A DNA stretch of 64,000 nt from contig NW_006500065.1 in the NCBI RefSeq assembly GCF_000471905.2, positions 43,419 to 107,418 of the forward strand. Reading direction: 5' to 3'. The DNA is from Amborella trichopoda. Its lineage: Eukaryota; Streptophyta; Magnoliopsida; Amborellales; Amborellaceae. The notes under the pieces are model-generated. The model saw only the letters and a list, made by a program, of their open reading frames with translations. It did no database searches and was not told the DNA's origin. Within the stretch, counting starts at the first letter, position 1, and each line of letters opens with the position of its first letter. The translations under genes and the position numbers were made by a program. Positions 33,201 to 45,500 of the stretch are shown in pieces.

Positions 33201-36200
33201 GTGCTTTGTCTAGACCAGACCCTCTGATTTGGTCCCCAGCCCCCTCAGGAACCTTTTTAGTGTCTTCTTGCTACACCTCCCTATTACCCAACCCCAACCT
33301 CAACCACCTCATTAACCTAACTTGGTCATTACCTAACCTCACAAAGTTCAGGCATTCATTTGGGTTCTCTTACATGGCAAAACCCTCACCTTGATCAATT
33401 AAAAAAGAGGGGTTTCACATTCCCTAATCGATGCATTCTGTGTCTCCAAGAAGAGGAGACTATTCCTCACCTTTTTCTTCACTGTGAAGTGGCTCAGTGC
33501 CTTTGGTCTTCCCTTGTTAACCTATTTGGCCTTCAATGGGTCATCCCAGCTAATTTGACCAAGTTCTTCGAAACCTACTTCTCACCTCCCGTCTCCAAAA
33601 ATGGTAGGAGACTGTGGCACCTTGCTGTGGCCAGTCTCTTTTGGAGTCTTTGGCTAGAAAGAAACTCTAGGACCTTTAGAGGGGTACAAAAAACTATAGA
33701 GGCAGTTTTTGACTCTATAACTACACTAATAACCTTTTGGGCGAAATCCCTACCCATCTTTTTTAATTTGCCCATATCTCATTTTCTTAATAACTTGGAT
33801 TATCTTTTGTTCCTTGCAGCCCAAACAAACAGACCAAGACCATTGTGGTCTCCCCCTCCCATAGGTTTCCTCAAGCTTAATGTAGATGGTTCCTCCTTAG
33901 GAAACCCTGGCCCTTGGGGCATAAGAAGAACATTATCGGATCCTAATTCGACCATTTGGACCTTCTCAGAATACGTCGGTCACCGTGATTCTAGCTTCGT
34001 AGAGGCAATAGCCCTTCTGGTTGGCCTAAAAAGGTTACTTGACCTTGCACCAGTAGTACAAGGCATCATAGTGGAATCTGACTCTTTTAATACAGTATGC
34101 TGGGCCACACTGACGCACCATCCTTCTTGGAGGCTCTCAGCTATTTTTGAGCACATCGATTTTGTATGTAACTCCCTTCCTCAGGTGTCCATCACCTATA
34201 TCTACAGAGGGGCAAATTTGGTGGCTGATCGACTAGCCACAGAGGGTGCAAATCGAGGCTCGTGAGCAAACAATAAGAAGTGAGCTCAGTCAGTCTGCTA
34301 ACCCAGCTCAGAAAGCTACAAAATTTGAAGTCTTTTTCTACCTTATATCTTCTCTCTCCTCTTTGCCCTCCTCAATCTCACCTCTCCACTCTCTCTTTAC
34401 TTTCTCCTCCCCCTCTTGTTTAGCTTTGCTTCTAAAGTTGTATTCGAGGGAATAAAAAAAAAAAAAAAAAGTAAAAAATGAAAAAAAAACCCTTGGTTTC
34501 TCTCACTTGGTTTACCATGGTTGAATTTCTCGAGTTGAGACTGGCTTCTACTATCCTCAACAGTTCAACCTTGGCTTGGGTTTCTCAATCGGAAAACCCT
34601 TCCCATACCCCCTCAAACCTATCTCTCTCTCCTTCACCCTCTCTCTCCAACCAACCAAACCTCCTCTTCTTTAACCCTACCACAGTTCTCCATATACCCA
34701 TGTACACCTAATCTCCACCTTCTCTCTCGCTTTTCCTTCTCTTGGTTTCTCGCACTTTCTTCTTTAGAATATTCTCCGAACTTTCTTTCCTTTTGTTCCC
34801 CCTTCTCGTCCTCTCCTCTCTCGTCTCTTCTCCCCTATCTTATCTTCTATACTCTATTATCTAACCAAAGACTGCTGCTCGCAGCAAAATCTCACTAGCT
34901 TCAGTTTTTTTGTCCACATATGGGCTCTAGTTTCTCTCTTCTTTAGTTTTTATAACTATAAGCTATCTCTCTTCTCCCCTCCTCTATTCTCTCTCTCCCC
35001 TTGCTTCTCTTACTTGCAGTCCCTTGATTGCTTACTGCAACCAAGGCTACCTCACCCCATCTTATTCCTCCATGTTCTTTACTCTCCTCTCTTCTCTCCA
35101 TAATGTTGTAACCTACTGGTAGCCGTTTTCAGACTATACCGAGCGATTTCTAGTGGCTTTTCTTCTTCGATAGTCAGATTTGCAGTGTGGCGGCTTTAGA
35201 GGGTCTGCTCTAGATAGTTACGAATCAAAGGAGAAGGGCAATTGTGGGGGAAAACGTTATTGGAAGCCTCTCACCAATAGCCGGAGCCCTTATTTCGCAC
35301 CATTATATTTCTGTTTATTCTCTATCTTATTCCTTCACCCATTTACCCCACCAACACCACTTCACATTTCCTCTTCAACTTGCCCCACTATCAAGCAAAT
35401 GAAGCATATCACTATGTCGGCTAAGCTGCCCGAACTCCAAGCAAAGGTAGAATTTCAAAATGTCCGTTACTTCGCTTGCACTAGTGCAGTCAGAAGCTGA
35501 AGGTGTTTTGGAAAGTTTGCCGGTCAATAGCATTGTCTCTATATTTTGGATAATTCTCGAATGATTGTATTTTTCTTATTTCTTTTCTTTTCCTTTTTTA
35601 ATATGTATCTCTCCCTCTTTTTCCTTCTTCTCCCTTTACTTCTGTTTGTCTGAGCACCCAACTTGTGGGAGTGCCTTCTTTAGTTTTCAGCTAAATGTAT
35701 TCTTTCTATTCTATTAAAAAGTTAAACTTTCGCAAAACTATGTTATCTGTACTTTCGCATAGTAGTGCAATGAGAATTCTCTCAGGTCTGCTCATTGTTG
35801 GGGAAATAATAGGAGGAGAGAGATAAATATCATAGAGTTGACAAGTATGGAATGTATGGGATGTGGTGTTTACTTGTTATGTGGGATTATGACTTGGGAG
35901 ATGGATGGTGAGACTAGGTTTTGGCTCCAAATTTGTGGGGGGGACATGAGGCTTTTTCTTATGGTTTTTAGGGTCATTTAGGCATACCCTTATTAGTGTT
36001 GTGATAGGGTATGTAGGAATCCATGAACCCCTCTATTAAAGCCAATAATGAGTCACCTGTATGTGAATTCCTTATAGTCAGCAGATTATTTGCATAATGT
36101 TCATATTCACTTTTTGAATTCCCTTGACATTGCAGCTTGCACTCTTTTGTGCATGTGATGCCATTCACCATTCCTTTTTACTGGTGAATCTTAACATGTG

Positions 36201-39200
36201 GTAATAGGTTCTCATTTGTGGTAGAACTTTGCATAACTTAGCTGATCGATCCTTTTAGTGTTTATGCTTAGTTTTCTGGGATGCCTAGTTTCTCTTATTT
36301 TAGATCTTCATTTTATAGGAAGGAAGGCTCTTGCAATTTTACTTACCCAAAGGCTCTTGCAAATTCTGAACTGTAGAGGTTTCTGATATTTATCTCTTCA
36401 ATCCTTTGAGTAACACTCGTAGATGGTCAATCGCTAGATCCAATTCCTATCAAATACGACCATAGTTGCTAGGATCTCCTAACCGAGGTAGCGGTCCTGC
36501 TTCGAAATCTTGCGTTTGCATTTTGGGAAAGGGATCTTCAAAGGATCTTGATTTTAAAATTTGGGGATCTCGATACCCGCTATTAAGGATCTCAATCCCT
36601 GCCTTAAAGGCCAATATAATGACCAAAATGATGATTTTCAAGTCTGCCAGTGATGCATCTATATTTTTATTATAGTTGCATTACTTGCTAATTATGAACA
36701 AAGAGATCCTACTTTAAAAAGTATGTATAGTCCTAGACTATATATACTCTTGAAGGTTAGGAGCAAGATCCCCAAAAGGTTGGGATTGAGATCCCTTAGA
36801 TTTAGGGACCTCGATCCCTAGCATATATGTTGTACGGACAACACTCCCATATGTGGGGATCTTCTAAGCTTTCATGATTCCCTTGCTTCCGATCCGTTTC
36901 CTGCTCCCCATTTGCTTCTGATCTCAACAACAATGAATATGACTTATCATGTCTTTGATACTTGGAGTCTTGGAGGTACATAAATTGCAATTTGTAATTT
37001 CTATCTGAAGTTTGTGTAGCAATGATTGTTAATAATCTGTTAAGAATTCATTAACTCACTACGATCTCCTTGAGCTTATAATTAGTTCTACTTGTGTCCA
37101 CTTCTTTAGTTTTGGAAGGTTACTTATAACTTGAGTTTGAAAGTATGGTTTGTATCTTTAAATTTCCTAAGTATGAAAATTCTTTTATACATGAGCTCGT
37201 ATACAATGCTCCTTGGGAGCATAGTTCAGTTCTTCTCCCTCTGTTAGATGGCCTATTTGGGAGGATTTTTCCAATCTGAAATTTTGGGAACCACCTAAGA
37301 ATTACTAGAGGATTATTCTCAAAAAAAAAATTTTGAAATTTGAGTTTTCTAACACTTAGATCTCACCCTCTAAAAATTGGATGGTTTTGTCTTCAATCTT
37401 GAAACATAATTTATTTTGAAGTGTTTAGAGGGTGCAATTAGAAAATCTTTTTTATTGAGGTTAATCTATGTGTTAAAGAGGTTATATCTCCAAAATTTGG
37501 TGGCCTAAAGTTAATCCTAGGTGGGGTTTTACCTAAGGGAGTAAATGGACAGTTACTGCCGAGGGAGCAAAATATTTTTTGGCTTTATACAAATCAATTA
37601 GATTAAAGTATATTTTTTGTATGAAACAGGCAGCTGAAGCTCTTGGAGCTATTGGGTTGGAGAGTAACATTCCTACACTGAAGAGAAGTTTGCTTGAGGA
37701 TCCTGCACAGGAGGTGCGAGAAACATGTGAGCTAGCTCTTAGACGTATTGATGAACAGAAATGTGTCAATAACATTGATGAAATCTCTACAGAAATGAAG
37801 TCACCTTTTCTATCAGTTGATCCTGCGGCACCTGCTTCATTTAGCTCATCTATTGATCAATTAAGGTACAAGGACAATTAGAAATAACATCAGTTTATAG
37901 ATTTTTCTTGAATTGTAAATTTGGTCATTTATTATTTCTTGTGGATGCATTTAAGGGAAGTTCTTCTGAATGAAAGAAACGGCATGTATGAGCGCTATGG
38001 AGCATTGTTTGCACTCCGTAATCTTGGAGTAGATAGGGCAGTCGATGCTATTATTGCATCCTTAATTGCTGGAAGTGCTCTCTTGCGGCATGAGGTCTGT
38101 TGGTTCCTCCCAATGAACTTCTAACTTTATATAATCTTATTAGAATGTTCAGTTACTTTTGGATGCATAAATGAAAATCTTTAGATGCTAGTATGATAAT
38201 AACTAACTATTTCTAATGCATCTTTGAAACTCATTGAATAGCAAAGTCACCTTTTTATTTGTCTGTATTTATTGATTATTGAGAAAACTTGTGATATGTA
38301 GTCAGTTTTAAGTTATGATGTGGTCTATGATCAACTATGAGGATACTTAATGGTTCGGATTTTAGATAACTTAAATAGAAGTATTCTTTAAAATCGTAGC
38401 TTAGATGCGATTGGCGTTACCTGTTTGATGATTTGACTCAATGACTACAACTCAATTTTGTCCAAGTCAAATTTCTATGAATCAGATTTTATGATGTTTG
38501 GCATAGGATATATGGAGGAGATGGATGGCATATAACTTTGACCATGTCTTGATAAAGGTCGTGGTTTATGGTATGGGCTATAGCCAAGTTGATGAGGTGT
38601 AGGTGGGAGAGAACTTTCTTTCTTGGGGATGGATGGCTTTTTCTATGCCAGTTTCTTAGGATTTATTGGATTTTAAAAGGAAACTTCATAAGGATGTGTG
38701 GTGAGTAATTCATGGTGTAGGCTGAGTTTGTCTGACTTCCATGATTACGTTCAAGGATATCTCTTGTATGAAAAGCATATTTTGGATAATTGATAGCACA
38801 TGAATGACCCCAAATAGTTGGGATAAGGCTCAGATGATGATGATATTGATGATACTTCATGTGAATAAAAAAAGAAGAAAAATACTGTACTTGTGTCGAT
38901 TTTCGTATCTTTCATTAGGAGGAATGCAGGGTTGACATAATGAAATAAATGATCATTGATTAAGCATGGTAGATGTGATATGTTATCAACACCCCTAGCT
39001 TGTCTACATGATTAATTTTTTATTAATTCTTGGTATTTGATTATAACCTATTTGCATTGTTCCTGGTCTAAAAGCCTAGACAAACAAACGAACCTCAAAT
39101 ATGGCTTCAAAGTTGAGTTCGTAAAACTTGTTTTGACAAGTTAACAACAAATGTTGTAGCTAACTTGGAGAGAACGTAACTAGCGAAAGGACTATAAAAA

Positions 39201-39318
39201 GCAAATGATCAAGTACTTTATATAAAGCTACATAATGATCTAAACCTTCCTTTCTTATAGCTTTCCAAGCTTTTTATTTTAAGGTTCTAAAAAAATTTAG
39301 CTGCAAAGAGGTGGATGA

Positions 39319-39359
<41 letters not shown>

Positions 39360-39498
39360 TNNNNNNNNNNNNNNNNNNNNNNNNNNNNNNNNNNNNNNNN
39401 NNNNNNNNNNNNNNNNNNNNNNNNNNNNNNNNNNNNNNNNNNNNNNNNNNNNNNNNNNNNNNNNNNNNNNNNNNNNNNNNNNNNNNNNNNNNNNNNAG

Positions 39499-39533
<35 letters not shown>

Positions 39534-42500
39534 TCTATCAAATATTCCTCGCCACAGACAGATGGATCCACAGCTAATTTCTCTCCATCTCTATACCCTA
39601 ATCTCTCTTCTTGTCTCTATAATCTGTCTCCCTGTAACCATCCCTCTCTACATGAGTAAAAAAAAGTGTACGGGTCAACTTATCTCATTTCCCATAAAAG
39701 TAGTGAAATGCGAACCATAGAGTGAAATGCGTGGTTCTAAAAATAACCACCTAAACCTCCCATAAAAGGGAAGAAGAGAGAGGACAGATGGCTTCAATTC
39801 TTTTAACAAAGCAAGTTAGTGAAAGAGAACATGAAAACTGAGAAATGTAACATTGAGAAGAGAGACGAAAAGAAGAGGCTAAGACCAGTAAACCATGGGA
39901 GGACTTATAGATGATACAGAGAGGTAAAGAGAAGGAAAGATGAAACTCTTAGTAAGCTTCAAAGTAAGATCTCTATAAATCATCACGACAGCCTGCCTTT
40001 TTTTTTAACAGTCCCATTGGTTGTTCATGCTTGTAAATTTCTCCATCATTTCTTCATGAGATCAGATGTTTTCTCTTCGAAGGTTGTGACTAATGGGGTA
40101 TCAAATTAATGCCCTAAATGGAGGTCTAACAGTTGTAAATTTATAATGCAAAACCCCAAAAGGGAGAACTGGTCATCAAGTTTGGCTTCTTTGATGATTG
40201 AGTTTCAAGACCCTCGAAATTGGTTAACAAATTTCTTGCTCTCCTCGTGGAGGAAATATCGTTCAATCCCCTACTTATGTAACTTTTTTTTTCTTTTTGA
40301 ATAAACATGAAGGAGAGAGAGAATGAATATAGATAGAATAGGACCTGTTGGGGTTTTGTGGCCTTCAAAGGCCTTGAAACTTGGTCCTTTTTTATGGAAG
40401 CTCTTTCTGCATTCGCACTGTGTTTGTACTCACGCTTTTAGATTCCTAGTTTGAGTGGGGGTGTTAGACTTGCATGGATGAACATGCTATGTGAGCCTGC
40501 CCTACTTGGATAAAACATGCCATCAGGGTGGATGATTCTACTTGGATGAAATTGGCCATTATAGCAGGTGTGAGTGGGCTCTACTTGGATGAAACATGGC
40601 ATTAGAGCTGGTTGGAATTGTCTCTATTTGGGATTTGCAGGCTTCTTCACTTGTGCTTTAGTGTATGATTAGGCCTTGGCTAGAAGAGTGAAAAAAATTT
40701 AAAATATAGTCATTGCCTCTCAGTTTGGTATCCAAGCCTACTTTTGCTGTATGTATTTCCCAACTTTTGGCTTGGTTTTTGAGTTGAAAAACCAGTCATG
40801 GCTATCGAAAATGCAGTAGCTGAGTTGCTAATGGAAGAGAAGGTTGATGGTTTGAACTAAGAAACACAAGATTTGGTATGTGTTGCATGAGGAAGGTTTG
40901 GTGCACATCCTCACAACACCATGCTCCACTGAGCCAATGCTTCAGAGGCGATAAGAGAAGCCTTTTCTTAGTAGGTGTGGCAAAATATCTCCACTGAGCA
41001 TCCTTTGTTGGCCTTGATGGTGGATTCATATGCATTGGAGTGTGAGATTAATAGAATTGCATGTGAGAGCCATGAATGGAAGGAGAGCGACTTTGGTATT
41101 CCCTCTCTGATAAATAGATCCCTTGCTAAGATGATGTTTTCTAACCTCAAGATGCAAAAGGAAAACAAGGTTGTTGAGCAGATGGAAACTTTTTGAGGCA
41201 TGGTTTGTAAGGTGGAAATGTTTAAACTTCAAGTGGAGGAGAATATTTAAGTGGTGGATCCCAACTGCCGCTTGTGAGAATTGTTCCTTAGCGCACCACT
41301 GAACCACCATATGGTGGCATGGCAGAGTGCAAAGGCCGCTTTGATGAATTATCTTCCTAACTCATGGGATGCATTCTTAGGGATCTCTCTCAGCTTGCCG
41401 GACTTAAATTTGATTAGATGAGATCATCAACTTCCTCAAGGTAAAGGAGGAAAGGTTGAGCAGGAAAGGAGGACCAAATTCTAGCAACACCATCCACACG
41501 ACATTTAACTACTCAAGTTTTGGGTCAAAGAAGAAGAAAGGTTCTTAGAATAGTATGAATCATCCAAAGAAACCAGGATAGAGAATAAAACTAATGACAA
41601 CCCTTCTTACCCAGGAAATAAGAAAAATGATTTTAGTTAAAGCAAGTGTTCAAATGTGGGAAGGGGTTCAATTGGTTATTCAAAGTAATTGCTTTCCAAT
41701 CCAGATTGAAAGTGACTCGGCCTTGCTTGTGAATGTCATTCAGAATCGATGCAATGCTCCATGGAGACTTAAGACGATTGTTAACGATTGTTAATAATTG
41801 TTGCACCAGACTGTCTTTTCATCGCTGGTCCATCACACGTCTTTCGTGAGGCTAATATGGTTGCCGATGCCCTAGCTAAGAGGGCAGCTGCTGGCCCCGA
41901 TGCTACTGTGTGGGTCCATAGACCACCAGATTTTCTTTTCTCTCTTTTATTACATGATCTGACGTAATTTCCCCACTATAAGGTTGTATCTGAATTGTTT
42001 TTTTCTGCTTTTTTATTAATAACAAACGGGTAGGGGGCCTTCTCGCCCACTGACTTACCCAAAAAAAAGTGTTTAAATGTGGGAACTAGGACACGAGATG
42101 GTACTCCAAGTTTGAGGGAGCTGATGAGTATACCCGAACTGAGAACAAGGAGTTAGCCTATGTAAGCTCTCAGTCTATGGTAGCACACACAAAGGACACA
42201 TCTTGGTGTTTAGACTTTAGTTCTACAGCCCATGTTGCAAGTACTAAGTAAGGTTCTTCAAACCTATAGCATTGGGTGACCAAAATGTGTATATGGGAGC
42301 TTACCAAAATACGGAAGTGCTCATAGTAGAAGAACATGTTCTTAACTCTTGCTCATGACATATCTTTGGCTCTTAAAGATACCCTTCTTGAGAGGAAGAA
42401 TCTTCTTACAGTCCCTGAGTTGTCAAAGGCTGGTTTTATAACAATATTTTTGGGTGATAAAGTTGAAGTCAGGTTTGGTTCTCATGAGTGTAAGCTAGTT

Positions 42501-45500
42501 ATCTCTGGGTCATTAAACAATGGGTTGTATGAGTTTGCTTTGATTAAGATGAAATCTGTATTTGCTTATAAGGTGACTCATAAGAACAATGATAATGTTA
42601 TGCACTTGTAGTGCATGAGGTTCGGGCATGTGATTGCTAAGCATATGGAGATATTGATGTGAGACTGACATTTTGGAGAATGTAAAAGGCAATCTTTGGA
42701 AAATGTGTCATGCATGGAAGGCAAACTCAGTAAGAAACCATTTTTAAAAGCCAAGAGGGCAGTTGGCTTTTTGATGTTGTCCATACTCCCTACTGACCTC
42801 TGTGGACCAATGAATGTATTTTATAGATGACCATTCTTGTCTCCTTAAGAGTAAATTTGATGCATCAAAAACTTTTAAGGAGTTTTAAGGCTAGGTGGAA
42901 AAATCAAACCGGTAGGAAAATTAAGGTCCTTAGGTGCGATAAGGACAAAGATGTTCATCACAATTTTGATTTTTGCACTCAACATAGTATATATAACCAA
43001 TTTACCACATCATACACTCTTTAATAGAATGAGGTGGCTGAGAGATGGAATAGGAAACTAGTGGAAATGGTAAGGAGCATGATGGGGCGTACTATGCTCA
43101 CCTTGGGCTTCTGCGATGTGAGACTTCTTAGTTCAACTATATCCTTAATAGGTCTCCCAGAAAATAATAGGTCTCCTAGAAAAGCAATGCCGCTTAACAC
43201 CCCACAAGTTGTTCACTGGTTGTGTTCCATCCCTTGATCAAAGTGTTGGGGTGCTTAGTTGAGTCTAAAGATTTCCACTTCTTTGAAGATGAATTACTCG
43301 AAGGTCGCTAGATGTCCATAAGGCAGATTTTCATAAATTGAGGAGCGGCGAGGTTGAAAATTGAGCCCTTGAACCACCTCTTTGGAGAACCCAAAGGATT
43401 AGACGCTAACCTAAATAGTTTACACTCCTGGGAGAATATTGCCAGAAGGAACTAGATGGACTTGATGACGAACCGTCAACCTATCAGGAAACCTTGGCTT
43501 GGAAAATGACTTCCTGTTAGCTCTTATGAATGATGGCACTCAATCGGACGGAACCAAGTCTTGGAGCTGGTTTAGTTAACGGAGGTTAGGAAACCCATAA
43601 GTTTTAAAATAGAAAGGGTAAATAGAGAAATATAAAGCTAGACTAGTGGTGAATGATTTCACTCGAAAGGCATGGACGGATGGTGATGAGACTCTTCCCC
43701 AATAGTGAAGTTCATATCTATTCAGATGCTGGTTACCATGGCAGCTCCCTTTGATTTTGAGCTACACCAAATGGATGTGAAAACAACTATTTTAACTGGG
43801 GCACTTGAAGGGGAAATATATTTGAAAGAGTTGGAAGGATTCGAATCAAAGGAAAGAAAAGTTAGTTTCTAAACTGTGTAGATCCTTGTAAAGTTGTCTT
43901 TTAGGGTTTATGAAAGGGGTTTTCGATAGAGAGAGGTGGTGAGTAAAAGGTTTCCTTCAGTTTTGGACTCCTTGTCTTATGTGAGTGATTTGAGAGAGAG
44001 AGACAGGGAAGCCCTGCAACCAAAACCACTAATTCTCTAAAACCTACCCTAAACTAAGAGAAAAAGAGATGATCTGGTCTCCTACAAGGTGCACCATTGA
44101 TCTGGGAAATCGTATGGTGTGTAACAAACCCTAGACGGTGATTCTAGGTCAATTTTCAGGTATGTGATCTTTATTCTTTTTTCTTGCTTTTGGAGCACCA
44201 AGTTAGCAATGTGGCAGCAATTTTTCCTGGGGGCCAATCTCATTTTTCTTCTGTGGTTTAAGTTTAGCTTCCCTCTTTAAAATTTCATTAGAGGCATGTG
44301 TAAGACCAAAGAGTTACACGAGTTTTAGTGAGGGGAAGAGTTTATATAACGTTGAAGCCTTAAATTGTAGAATTAAGGTGCACCTAAAAAATTCATTAAA
44401 AAAGGTTCTTCTGATGGTGGGAAGCCATCTAATTGATCATCTTGAAGTCGAGTATGGATATGGAAAAGAAAAGGATTTCAAGTCCCAAAAATAGCACACA
44501 TCTTGCTACACATTATCTGGACCATCCATTTTCAAGGTTTTCATGTGTTTAAAGATCTGCTTGTTTTGAACCACTTTTGGAATTAAGATTTTTATAATTA
44601 GAGATAAAAATAAATTTTTGGGCCATCCTAAGAAATTTTGATTCCAAAATTGCATCTTATGACAAAGTTTGGAGGTGTGCCTTACTTTGATTTTTTATGG
44701 TTGCAACCTTATGCAAACCACACCCTTTAATGAAAGGTGCTCAATGCATTTTGCAGAAATTTTTAAAATGTTACACCCCATAGCACCTAATGAGCGCCTG
44801 CACAACGCACCCGTCTCTCTTTTTTATGTACATATAGAGTGGGTCCATCCGTCTTTTATTTGTTAAAGCGAAATATGAATAAAGGGAGTGTGTCAGTTCA
44901 TTTTTGAGGACTTAAAAATCTTGGAATGCTGTAAGCATTAAAGTTGTATATCTTTTTGGCAGTTTTCTGCAATGTAATGGATACTATGATCCCGACAGTC
45001 CGTTGCACATTTGTGTCTTTTGCAAGCGGCTATATCATTCTTTGATTTCCTTGTCTGATGACTTTTCCTAACTTTGAAGCCGTAATTGAGATATTGGTCT
45101 CCCTTATATTCAAATTATGTCTGAATACCAGTTATGAACTGGCTTTTTGAGAGTGATGACTCGTCGATTTTCAACATTCTTATCGAAAGTAATGGGGTGT
45201 CTATAAGTCTTTATTTGTCTGATTTTTTCAGAATCTCACTCATCCCCCTTATGTCTTTGAAAAGAGTTTCCATGGTGGGTTTGCCCCTGTTGACTAAGAT
45301 ATGTTGCAGAGAATGGGAAACATTTGAGAGTTGCAGTCACACTGCGTGTGCAGTGGCAGGAAGTACATATACATTTACATTCACATTAATGTTACATTTA
45401 CACATTTACATTCACATTAATGTTACATTTACATACATATTAACATTTCACTATTTACAGTCAATTTCGTGTTGATATTTCATGTGCAACTAGACTCAAG

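Larger units (their letters stand above)
38095..40347. other. Left part of DOHH intron 4
   Basis: No gene. It holds a GAT-tailed SINE/RTE-like end at 38,800-38,855, the sequence gap at 39,361-39,496, and a purine-rich segment at 39,760-39,960. Confidence 0.5.

Noticed and set aside
25191-34470. Twin-priming origin joining LINE-A and LINE-B as one event
   Set aside because: LINE-A alone is enclosed by the 19-base duplication, and an LTR lies between the two.
39287-39659. Reading frames across the run of undetermined bases
   Set aside because: They consist of X residues and Ser-Leu or Arg-Glu repeats from the microsatellite and have no meaning.
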